A DNA stretch of 64,000 bases from Gammaproteobacteria bacterium RIFCSPHIGHO2_12_FULL_63_22 (GTDB lineage Bacteria; Pseudomonadota; Gammaproteobacteria; Xanthomonadales; Xanthomonadaceae): assembly GCA_001801685.1 (NCBI GenBank), contig MGYJ01000077.1, positions 22,546-86,545 on the forward strand, written 5' to 3'. Positions 24,092-32,010 of this stretch are shown here, piece by piece. Each line of letters starts with the position of its first letter. Position 1 is the stretch's first letter. Under the pieces are notes generated by a model. That model had not been told where the DNA came from. It ran no database searches and was given only the letters and a program-made list of their open reading frames with translations. The position numbers and the translations under genes are program-made.

Positions 24092-25174
24092 ATGCGTCGA
24101 TTCATTCCCCTCCTGATCATCGTCGGCGCGTTGCTGTTGGCCGTCGCGGGATATCTGCTCTTCTTCGCGAAGGGACAGGATGCGCCAGGCGCGGGGCAGG
24201 GTGGTCCGCCGGGCGGCATGCCGCCTACCGCCGTCGAGACGGTTCGCGTGCGCATGCGCAGCTTGCCCAACCAGTTCGAAACCGTAGCGACGCTGCGCGC
24301 CGATGAATCGATCGTGGTCCGCCCCGAAGTGGCGGGCCGCATCCAGAACATCCATTTCGCCGAAGGCGAGAATGTGGCGGCGGGCGCGTTGTTGTTCACG
24401 CTCGACGATGCGCTGACGCGCGCCGACCTCAACGAGGCGAACGCCAACCTGCAGAACAGCAAGCGCGCCTACACCCGCGCCAACGAACTCGCCGGTCGCC
24501 AGTTGATCGCCAAGTCCGACCTGGACACCACGCAGGCCGAGCTGGCGGTGAACCAGGCGCGTTCGGCGTCGGCGCAGACGCGTCTGTCGAAGACGCAGAT
24601 CCGCGCGCCTTTCTCCGGCGTCACCGGCCTGCGCACTGTCAGCGAAGGCGATTACGTCAACGTCGGCCAGGAGCTCGTGCAACTGGTCCGGCTCGATCCG
24701 ATCGAGCTCGACATGCGTGCGCCCGAAGTCGTGCTGTCGAGCCTGGCCGTCGGGCAGAAGCTCGACTTCGGTGTGGATGCCTACCGCGATGAAATCTTTT
24801 CGGCCACGGTAGTGGCTATCGCGCCCACCGTGGATGCCGGCGGGCGCAGCGTCGCCTTGCGCGCGCGCCTCGAGAATCCTGATCGCAAGCTGCGGCCGGG
24901 CATGTCGGCCCGCGCCCGCATCACGCTGGCCACCAACGCGCGCGCGCTGCTGGTGCCCGAGCAGGCGATCTGGCCGAGCGGCGAACAGAAGATGCTGTAC
25001 GTCGTGACCGCTGGCGTTGCCAAACTGGTTCCTGTCACCCTCGGCATTCGCCAGCCCGGCCTGGTGGAAGTCACCTCCGGCCTCAAGGACGGCGATGAAG
25101 TCGTCGTCACCGGCCAGCTCAAGCTGCACGACGGCGCCAACGTCAAGACGCAGCCCGCCTCGGAAACCAAGTAA
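24092..25174 (+). CDS. RND efflux periplasmic adaptor (membrane fusion protein)
   Basis: A 360-residue HlyD/AcrA-type adaptor. There is an N-terminal TM anchor (residues 6-25) rather than a clear lipobox. After a Gly/Pro-rich link come the beta-barrel and lipoyl halves (VRPEVAGRIQNIHFAEGENVAAG, then RAPFSGVTGLRTVSEGDYV) flanking an alpha-hairpin, and the membrane-proximal domain at the C-terminus. It would bridge the RND permease to an outer-membrane channel; no TolC-like gene is next door. The stop overlaps the permease ATG by one base. A putative operator stands upstream. Confidence 0.93.
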   Translation: MRRFIPLLIIVGALLLAVAGYLLFFAKGQDAPGAGQGGPPGGMPPTAVETVRVRMRSLPNQFETVATLRADESIVVRPEVAGRIQNIHFAEGENVAAGALLFTLDDALTRADLNEANANLQNSKRAYTRANELAGRQLIAKSDLDTTQAELAVNQARSASAQTRLSKTQIRAPFSGVTGLRTVSEGDYVNVGQELVQLVRLDPIELDMRAPEVVLSSLAVGQKLDFGVDAYRDEIFSATVVAIAPTVDAGGRSVALRARLENPDRKLRPGMSARARITLATNARALLVPEQAIWPSGEQKMLYVVTAGVAKLVPVTLGIRQPGLVEVTSGLKDGDEVVVTGQLKLHDGANVKTQPASETK

Positions 25175-28100
25175 TGGTCCTGTCAGACATGTCGATCCGT
25201 CGCCCGGTACTGGCGACGGTGATGAACCTGGTGATCCTGCTGGTCGGCCTGATCTGCTACGACCGGCTCGCCGTGCGCCTGATTCCGAACGTCGATGTTC
25301 CCGTGGTGACCGTCGCCACCGGTTATCCGGGCGCGAATGCACAGGTGATCGAATCGCAGATCACCAAGCCCATCGAGGATGCGCTGTCGGGCATCGAGGG
25401 CATCGACTTCATCCAGTCGGTGAGCCGCGCCGAATCGAGCCAGGTGACAGTGCGTTTCCGGCTTGACCGCGATGCCGACGCCGCCGCGTCCGACGTGCGC
25501 GATCGCGTGGCGCAGGCGCGTGGCGCGCTGCCCGATGAAGCCAACGAGCCGATCGTCCAGAAGCAGGAAGCCGACGCGCAGCCGATCATCTATCTGGCGT
25601 TTTCGTCGGACCGGCATTCGCTGATCGAGATCGCCGACTACGCCAATCGCGTGGTGAAGGACCGGGTGCAGAACATCCCCGGCGTCGCCCAGGCGCAGGT
25701 CTACGGCAATCGCTATGCGATGCGGGTCTGGCTGGATCCGGAAAAGATGGCGGCCGTGTCGATGACGCCGGCCGAAGTCGAAGCTGCGCTGCGCGCGCAG
25801 AATGTGGAAATCCCCGCCGGTCGCGTCGAAAGCCGCCAGCGTGAATTCACCGTGCTGTCGCAGACCGACCTGCGCACGCCAGCGGAATTCGAGAAGATCA
25901 TCCTGGCGCGCACCGCCGGTTACCTGGTGCGCCTGGGTGATGTGGCCAAGGTCGAGCTGGGCGCGGATTCGTCGCGCTTCCGTGCGCGCTTCAACGGCAA
26001 CAACGCCATTCCGCTCGGCATCGTCAAGCAGGCCGTCGCCAATCCGTTGGAGATTTCCGAAGCGCTGAAGGTGATGCTGCCGCAACTCACCCGCACGCTG
26101 CCCGAGGGCATGAAGGTCGAGATCGCCTACGACTCGACCGTGTTCATTTCCAAATCCATCCACGAGGTGTACGTGACGGTTGGCATCGCCGTGGTGCTGG
26201 TGGTGCTGGTGATCTTCCTGTTCCTGCGCAGCTGGCGCGCGGTGCTGGTGCCGCTGGTGACCATCCCGGTGTCGTTGGTCGGCGCGTTCGCGATCATGTA
26301 CCTGCTCGGCTTCACCATCAACACGCTCAGCCTGCTGGCGATGGTGCTGGCGATCGGCCTGGTGGTGGACGACGCCATCGTCATGCTGGAAAACATCTAC
26401 CGCAATGTCGAGAACGGCATGCCGCCGATGGAAGCGGCGTTCAAGGGCAGTCGCGAAATTGGTTTTGCCATCATCGCCATGACCATGACGCTGGCGGCCG
26501 TGTACGTGCCGTTCGCCTTCTCGACCGGTCGCAGCGGCAAGTTGTTCATCGAATTCGCCTTGACGCTGGCCGGCGCGGTGCTGGTGTCGGGCTTCACGGC
26601 CCTGACGCTGTCGCCGATGATGAGTTCGCGCCTGCTGCGGCACGAGAAAAAGCACGGCCAGCTGTACGAAATGGGCGAACGCATCCTGCGCGGCCTCGAC
26701 AACGCCTATTCGAACACGCTGAAAAAGGTCCTGTCGCATGGCGGCATCGTGATCGGCATGGCGGGCATCGTACTGGTCGGCGTGTTCCTGCTGTGGCGGA
26801 TGCTGCCCAATGAATTGGCGCCGGCCGAGGACCAGGGCCTGGTGATCGGATTCGCGACCGCGCCGGAAGGCGCGACCATCGATTACACCGACAAGTATGC
26901 GAAGGAGATGGAGGCTGCGTTCCGGAAGATTCCGGAAATGGAGCGCTTCTTCGAGATCGTCGGCTTCAACGGCGTGACGTCCGCCATCGGTTTCGTGCGC
27001 CTGAAGGACTGGTCGGAACGCGACCGCACGTCGCAGGAAGTGGCAGGCTCCCTGTTCCCGACCTTCATGGGCATTACCGGCGTGATGGCCTTCCCGATTA
27101 CGCCGCCGCCGCTGGGCCAGGGTGGCTTCGGCCAGCCGGTGAGCTTCGTGGTGCAGACCACGGGCAGTTGGGAAGACCTGGATGCGCTGGTCAAGAACAT
27201 GATGGGCAAGATTGCGGAAAACCCGCGGCTGACCAATCCCGATTCCGACCTGAAGTTGAACAAGCCCGAGCTGCGCGTCGAGCTCAACCGCGACAAGATC
27301 GCCTCCATCGGCACCAACGTGACTGCCGTGGGCCGCACTCTGGAAACGATGCTGGGTGGCCGGCGCGTCACGCGCTTCAAGAAGGGTTCGGAACAATACG
27401 ATGTGATCGTGCAGGTAGCCGACGACGCACGTCGCACGCCCGAAGACCTGTCGAACATCTTCATCAAGGGAGGCGACGGAAGCATGGTGCAGCTCGACAA
27501 CGTGGCGACGGTGCGCGAGACCGTTGCGGCGAAGGAGCTCAACCACTTCAACAAGTTGCGCGCGGCGACCATCAGCGTCGGCCTCGCGCCCGGTTATTCG
27601 CAGGGCGAGGCACTGGACTGGATGGAGAATGCCTTGCAGGAAGTGGCGCCGGGCGCGCAGTACGACCTGGCCGGGCAGTCGCGCGAATTCCGCGAATCCG
27701 GTTCCAGCGCGATCGTGATGCTGTTGCTCGCGCTGGCTTTCATCTATCTGGTGCTGGCGGCGCAGTTCGAGAGTTTCATCGACCCGGTGGTGATCCTGGT
27801 GTCGGTGCCGCTGGCGGTGTTCGGTGCGTTCGCCTGCCTGGTGCTGTTGAACATCGGCGCCGACCTGAAGCTGTGGCACACGGTGGGCTCGTGGAATATC
27901 TACACGCAGATTGGCGTGGTGACGCTGATCGGCCTGATTTCCAAGCACGGAATCCTGATCGTGGAGTTTGCCAATCAGCTGCAGGAGAAAGGCAGGAGCA
28001 AGGCGCAGGCTGCGTTGGAAGCGGCTGGATTGCGCTTGCGTCCGATCCTGATGACAACCGGCGCGATGGTGCTCGGTTCGGTGCCGTTGGCCCTGGCCGC

Positions 28101-28269
28101 CGGCGCCGGCGCCGAAGCGCGCCACCAGATCGGCTGGGTGATCGTCGGCGGCATGAGCTTCGGCACGCTGCTGACGCTGTTCGTAGTGCCGGTGGTCTAT
28201 GTATTGATCGCGCGTGACCGCCATGGCGTGTCGGTGGAAGCCGCAGCGGACGCGGCGGCTTCCACCTGA
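25174..28269 (+). CDS. RND multidrug efflux permease (HAE-1 type)
   Basis: A 1031-residue inner-membrane RND transporter with twelve TM helices and two large periplasmic loops. The TM4 proton-relay pair is intact in GLVVDDAIVMLENIYRNVE (Asp-Asp), and the GxxxD-type region of TM10 with a Lys is in the LISKHGILIVEFANQ segment. Length and the SIRRPVLATVMN start fit the family. A second-half periplasmic loop has QEGALDWM-like substrate region variations that do not fix specificity. It follows the adaptor directly (TAATG overlap) and precedes a K+ channel gene (TGATG overlap). The substrate is unknown. Confidence 0.94.
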   Translation: MVLSDMSIRRPVLATVMNLVILLVGLICYDRLAVRLIPNVDVPVVTVATGYPGANAQVIESQITKPIEDALSGIEGIDFIQSVSRAESSQVTVRFRLDRDADAAASDVRDRVAQARGALPDEANEPIVQKQEADAQPIIYLAFSSDRHSLIEIADYANRVVKDRVQNIPGVAQAQVYGNRYAMRVWLDPEKMAAVSMTPAEVEAALRAQNVEIPAGRVESRQREFTVLSQTDLRTPAEFEKIILARTAGYLVRLGDVAKVELGADSSRFRARFNGNNAIPLGIVKQAVANPLEISEALKVMLPQLTRTLPEGMKVEIAYDSTVFISKSIHEVYVTVGIAVVLVVLVIFLFLRSWRAVLVPLVTIPVSLVGAFAIMYLLGFTINTLSLLAMVLAIGLVVDDAIVMLENIYRNVENGMPPMEAAFKGSREIGFAIIAMTMTLAAVYVPFAFSTGRSGKLFIEFALTLAGAVLVSGFTALTLSPMMSSRLLRHEKKHGQLYEMGERILRGLDNAYSNTLKKVLSHGGIVIGMAGIVLVGVFLLWRMLPNELAPAEDQGLVIGFATAPEGATIDYTDKYAKEMEAAFRKIPEMERFFEIVGFNGVTSAIGFVRLKDWSERDRTSQEVAGSLFPTFMGITGVMAFPITPPPLGQGGFGQPVSFVVQTTGSWEDLDALVKNMMGKIAENPRLTNPDSDLKLNKPELRVELNRDKIASIGTNVTAVGRTLETMLGGRRVTRFKKGSEQYDVIVQVADDARRTPEDLSNIFIKGGDGSMVQLDNVATVRETVAAKELNHFNKLRAATISVGLAPGYSQGEALDWMENALQEVAPGAQYDLAGQSREFRESGSSAIVMLLLALAFIYLVLAAQFESFIDPVVILVSVPLAVFGAFACLVLLNIGADLKLWHTVGSWNIYTQIGVVTLIGLISKHGILIVEFANQLQEKGRSKAQAALEAAGLRLRPILMTTGAMVLGSVPLALAAGAGAEARHQIGWVIVGGMSFGTLLTLFVVPVVYVLIARDRHGVSVEAAADAAAST

Positions 28270-28727
28270 TGAATGACCTGATGTACGGCAACTGGCTGGC
28301 CAACGGCGTCGTGGTATTGGCCACGATCGCCGCAGTCTGTCTGTGTGTGCTGGTGCATTACGAAGGCCTGAGCCTGCTTGGAAGGGGTTTGGCCAAACGC
28401 CACGACCATCAGCCGCGCCGCAAGGTGCTCTATGGCATTTTTGCGGTACTCGTCCTGCACATTATCGAGATCTGGTTGTTTGGCATCACGCATTGGGCGC
28501 TGTTGCTATGGCCTGAAACCGGCCATCTCGTTTCAGCGACGACCACCGGCTTCCTCGACACGATCTACCTGTCGGCGATGACCTATACCACCGTGGGATT
28601 CGGCGATCTGGCGCCGGTCGGCCCCATCCGTTTCCTGGCAGGCACCGAAGCATTGACCGGGTTCGTGATGATTACCTGGTCGGCGTCCTTCACCTTCCTT
28701 GAAATGGAAAGGTTCTGGCGTCGCTGA
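28269..28727 (+). CDS. Two-TM potassium channel family protein
   Basis: A 152-residue ion channel domain protein. The selectivity filter TTVGFGD follows a pore helix (SAMTYTTVGFGD), flanked by outer and inner helices (residues 10-35, 52-75 and 122-145). A KxxR-rich cytoplasmic loop after the first helix may act in gating. Only three hydrophobic stretches precede the end, consistent with a minimal channel. It shares a TGATG overlap with the RND permease stop, so it may be cotranscribed with the pump; that link is not known to be functional. Confidence 0.9.
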   Translation: MNDLMYGNWLANGVVVLATIAAVCLCVLVHYEGLSLLGRGLAKRHDHQPRRKVLYGIFAVLVLHIIEIWLFGITHWALLLWPETGHLVSATTTGFLDTIYLSAMTYTTVGFGDLAPVGPIRFLAGTEALTGFVMITWSASFTFLEMERFWRR

Positions 28728-28753
28728 CCGTCGCCTGCACGCGATGTCGCCTT

Positions 28754-29113
28754 TCAGGCAGGGCCGCTGTAGCGACAGCCAGAGGTACAGGTTTCGTGCA
28801 CCACCACCGTGGATAGGGCGGGCAGCGTCGGCTTCAGGCGCTCCCAGATCCAGATGGCGAGCCGTTCGCTGGTCGGATTCTCGAGGCCTTCGATATCGTT
28901 GAGGTAGTGATGGTCCAGCCGGTCGTACAGCGGCTGGAAAGCCTGCTTGACCTCGGAAAAATCCATCACCCAGCCGGTGTCCGCGCCGGGTTCACCCGAT
29001 ACGACCAGCTCGACGGCGAAGCTGTGCCCATGGAGATTCGCGCACTTGTGTCCCGCCGGTACGTTGGGCAAGCGGTGCGCGGCTTCGATGCGGAAGATCT
29101 TGAAGATGTCCAT
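28754..29113 (-). CDS. queD: 6-carboxytetrahydropterin synthase QueD
   Basis: A 119-residue member of the 6-pyruvoyl-tetrahydropterin synthase/QueD family. The zinc histidines are His13 (EAAHRLP), His28 and His30 (LHGHSF); the catalytic Cys24 lies in HKCANLHGH. Asp (MDFSEVKQ), the HHYLND segment and Glu in the final VHET motif complete the site. QueD makes 6-carboxytetrahydropterin, the second step to queuosine. Other que genes are not adjacent. It is convergent with the K+ channel gene. Confidence 0.95.
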   Translation of the reverse strand: MDIFKIFRIEAAHRLPNVPAGHKCANLHGHSFAVELVVSGEPGADTGWVMDFSEVKQAFQPLYDRLDHHYLNDIEGLENPTSERLAIWIWERLKPTLPALSTVVVHETCTSGCRYSGPA

Positions 29114-29147
29114 TCGGTCGGCAGTTTAACACCGACGCAGCAAGCGG

Positions 29148-30479
29148 TTAGATGCCGAACGGATAGGTGTCAGGTACCTCGCGCACCTGCCATTGCGATG
29201 GGATGTCCAAAGGTTCGAGTGCGCTGGTTTCATCCAGGTGGAACAGCGCATCGAACTGGCCACTCACCGATGCCCGGAAATAGTGGCTGTCCATTTCCGT
29301 TTCGGGTCGATAGATGACGCCGATCGCACGTTCGAGCAGCTCGGGCCGCAGCGACTGCGCGATGTCCGGCTGCATGGCCAGGTAAAACCGGTCCAGCCCG
29401 GTCCGGTAGAACAGGTGCTCGACGCTGTCCGGGTGCGCGGGCCGGACCCAACGGTGTTCGGCCGGCGCATCCCAGTCCTGCGCGGCGGTCACGTGCCCGG
29501 TGTAGGTGGTGAAGCCCACCAGCAACACGTTCGACGGTCCGGCTTGTTCGCGCAGCAATTGGCCGACATTCCATTCGCCGCGCTCGCCCATCTGCGTGGC
29601 GCGGGCATCGCCCAGGTGCGAGTTGTGCGCCCAGACTACGATCCGGCCTTCGCGGCCGCTGCCGCGCAGGTGTCGCCGCAATGCGAACAGCGTGTCCACC
29701 ATATGCGAATCGCGCAGGTTCCAGGAATTGACGCGGCCGGTGAACATCATCCGGTAATAGCGTTCGGCGTTGAGGATGACGCTGGCGTTGCGTTCGGCGA
29801 AGAACTGTTCGTCGCGCGCCGCCTCACCATCCTGCAATTGGTAGTCCGGCGCCTTGCGCACGAGGTCCGAAAGCAAGGCGGCGGCCTGGTCCCGGCAGGG
29901 CGGGCGAAGGCCCGATGCTGCTTCGTAGCCGTAGCCTTGCGGATCGCGCACATGGTCGAGGCCGACGTACAGGCGGCGCGCCATTTCGGCCTGTTCGGGG
30001 TCCACGTCCTGCAAGTACTCGATCACCGAGTCGGCGGATCGGTAGAGGCTGTACAGGTCCATGCCGTAGAAGCCCACGCGCCGGTCGGGCAATGACGCCT
30101 GGTTGTGCGCGCGCAGCCAGGCGATGAAGGCACGCACGTCCTGGTTTCTCCACATCCAGGTGGGAAATCGCTGGAAGTCGCCGAAGGCCTGGTCGATAGA
30201 CCCATCGCCACCGCCCAGCACGAACCGGTTCAGCCGATACGCATCGGGCCAGTCGGCCTCCACCGCCACGGCATCGAAGCCATGCTCGCGGACCAGGCGC
30301 TGGGTCAGTTCGGCGCGCATGGCATAGAACTCGTGCGTGCCATGCGTGGCCTCGCCGAGTAATACGAACTGGCGATCGCCGACAAGCCGGAGCAATGCGT
30401 CGTAGTCGCCTGCGCCGCCGCCAAGCGGAACGGCGGCGTGTCGCAGGGCATCGAGTGTTGATGGATGGCGAATGCTCAT
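29148..30479 (-). CDS. Erythromycin esterase family protein
   Basis: A 443-residue protein of the EreA/succinoglycan-biosynthesis esterase family. The core catalytic segment GEATHGTHEFY, the AVEADWPDAYRLN segment, a Tyr-rich middle and the WAHNSHLGD block with the active-site His are all present. ATG 30479 has GAGGTG immediately upstream; the GTG at 30485 lies in that ribosome site. Most chromosomal members are not macrolide-resistance genes; the natural substrate is unknown. It is divergent from the phosphoribosyltransferase-hydrolase gene, a pairing found widely in bacteria. Confidence 0.9.
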   Translation of the reverse strand: MSIRHPSTLDALRHAAVPLGGGAGDYDALLRLVGDRQFVLLGEATHGTHEFYAMRAELTQRLVREHGFDAVAVEADWPDAYRLNRFVLGGGDGSIDQAFGDFQRFPTWMWRNQDVRAFIAWLRAHNQASLPDRRVGFYGMDLYSLYRSADSVIEYLQDVDPEQAEMARRLYVGLDHVRDPQGYGYEAASGLRPPCRDQAAALLSDLVRKAPDYQLQDGEAARDEQFFAERNASVILNAERYYRMMFTGRVNSWNLRDSHMVDTLFALRRHLRGSGREGRIVVWAHNSHLGDARATQMGERGEWNVGQLLREQAGPSNVLLVGFTTYTGHVTAAQDWDAPAEHRWVRPAHPDSVEHLFYRTGLDRFYLAMQPDIAQSLRPELLERAIGVIYRPETEMDSHYFRASVSGQFDALFHLDETSALEPLDIPSQWQVREVPDTYPFGI

Positions 30480-30644
30480 GGGCACCTCGCTCGCGACGAT
30501 TTGGATTCCTGGCCGTGCGCACGAGTCTGCACCCTGGCGACGCGCCGATCTTGAGCGAGGTCAAGCCGTCCGCCATGGAAGGGCGGATAGTGATGCTGGG
30601 GCGCATGCCCGGGTGGGTGTGTCGGCCATTCTGGAGCTGAAGCC

Positions 30645-31970
30645 ATGCTTTCGATTCCATTTCGCGATCGCATCGATGCCGCCCGCCAACTGGCCGGGGC
30701 GCTGGAAAAATTCCGCGGCTCCCGACCCGTGATCCTGGCAATTCCCCGCGGCGCTGTCGCCATGGGCCGTGTCATCGCCGACGCGCTGCAAGGCGAACTC
30801 GACGTGGTGCTGGTACGCAAGATCGGCGCGCCGGGCAATCCGGAATTCGCGATTGGCGCGGTGGACGAACAAGGCCGGTTGATGCTCGGTCCGTATGCAC
30901 AAGAGGTCGGAGCCGACGCCGACTACATCGAAGACGAAGTCGAACGCCAGCTGCAGTTGATTCGCCGTCGCCGCCAGGCCTACCGGCCCGGCCAGCCGGC
31001 AATCGCGTTGGCTGGACGCACGGTGATCGTGGTGGACGACGGACTCGCGACCGGCTCCACCATGATCGCCGCCTTGCAGGCCGTTCGCGGCCAGCAGCCC
31101 GCGCACCTGGTTTGCGCCGTGCCCGTGGCGGCGCGCGACAGCCTGGCGCATGTGGCGGACTACGCAGATGAAGTGGTCTGCCTTGCAACGCCACGGCCAT
31201 TCAATTCCGTCGGTCGCTATTACCTGGATTTCACCGGCGTCACTGACGAGGAAGTGATCGAGCTGCTTGCAGCACCGCCTGCAACGTCCGCGCGCGTCGC
31301 GGAAGATTCGCGGGCCGCGACGACTTCGCACGCGGTCGCCTGGCATGCGGCCGTCCGCATTCCTGCCGGATCGGTTTCGCTCGAAGGCGTTCTGGAAGTT
31401 CCGGCTGGTGTGCGGGGGCTGGTGATATTTGCGCATGGCAGCGGCAGCAGCCGGCACAGTTCGCGCAACCAATGGGTCGCCGGCGAACTGCGCAAACGCG
31501 GCTTCGGCACGTTGCTGTTCGACTTGCTGACGACGGAAGAAGACCGAGACCGCGCCAATCGCTTCGACGTATCCATGCTGGCCGGGCGACTAAGCGCCGC
31601 CATCCGCCATGTGCGAACGCTGCCGGCCTGCGCTGCGCTGCCGATCGGCCTGTTTGGCGCCAGCACCGGCGCCGCTGCGGCGCTGATCGCGGCGGCCGAA
31701 AATCCAGCGAACGTCGCCGCCGTGGTATCGCGCGGTGGCCGACCGGATTTGGCCGGCTCGCGAACCTGTTCGAAAGTTCGCACGCATACCCTGTTGCTGG
31801 TGGGTGGTGCCGATACCGAAGTGCTCGAACTCAATCGGCAGGTCGCGGCCGTGATGGGCGAGTGGGCCGAACTGGTGGTGGTGCCGGGTGCGAGCCATTT
31901 GTTCGAAGAGCCCGGCACCCTCCAACAAGTGGCCGGGGAGGCTGCGGATTGGTTCGCTGCCTGGCTGTAG
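30645..31970 (+). CDS. Phosphoribosyltransferase fused to alpha/beta hydrolase (dienelactone-hydrolase-like)
   Basis: A 441-residue fusion. Residues 1-215 form a type I phosphoribosyltransferase with PRPP loop VIVVDDGLATGSTMIAA and RKIGAPGNPEFAIGAV. Residues 235-441 form an alpha/beta hydrolase with an HGSGSSRHS oxyanion region, nucleophile in GASTGAAAAL and a C-terminal His (GASHLFEEP). Two-domain proteins of this type are common next to erythromycin-esterase-like genes, as here. The PRTase domain's base specificity cannot be read from sequence. ATG 30645 begins 165 bases from the divergent esterase gene. Confidence 0.9.
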   Translation: MLSIPFRDRIDAARQLAGALEKFRGSRPVILAIPRGAVAMGRVIADALQGELDVVLVRKIGAPGNPEFAIGAVDEQGRLMLGPYAQEVGADADYIEDEVERQLQLIRRRRQAYRPGQPAIALAGRTVIVVDDGLATGSTMIAALQAVRGQQPAHLVCAVPVAARDSLAHVADYADEVVCLATPRPFNSVGRYYLDFTGVTDEEVIELLAAPPATSARVAEDSRAATTSHAVAWHAAVRIPAGSVSLEGVLEVPAGVRGLVIFAHGSGSSRHSSRNQWVAGELRKRGFGTLLFDLLTTEEDRDRANRFDVSMLAGRLSAAIRHVRTLPACAALPIGLFGASTGAAAALIAAAENPANVAAVVSRGGRPDLAGSRTCSKVRTHTLLLVGGADTEVLELNRQVAAVMGEWAELVVVPGASHLFEEPGTLQQVAGEAADWFAAWL

Positions 31971-32010
31971 GCAACGGCATCCAGGCACGGACTAGGTTGG
32001 GTGGCTGGTA

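Noticed and set aside
25183..28224. A 1013-codon open frame antisense to the RND permease
   Set aside because: It is an antisense shadow: composition is extreme (His, Arg, Gln) and no domain is recognisable.
29148..30479. Macrolide-resistance gene ereA/ereB
   Set aside because: The family match is clear, but most chromosomal members have other roles and nothing here suggests a mobile resistance context.
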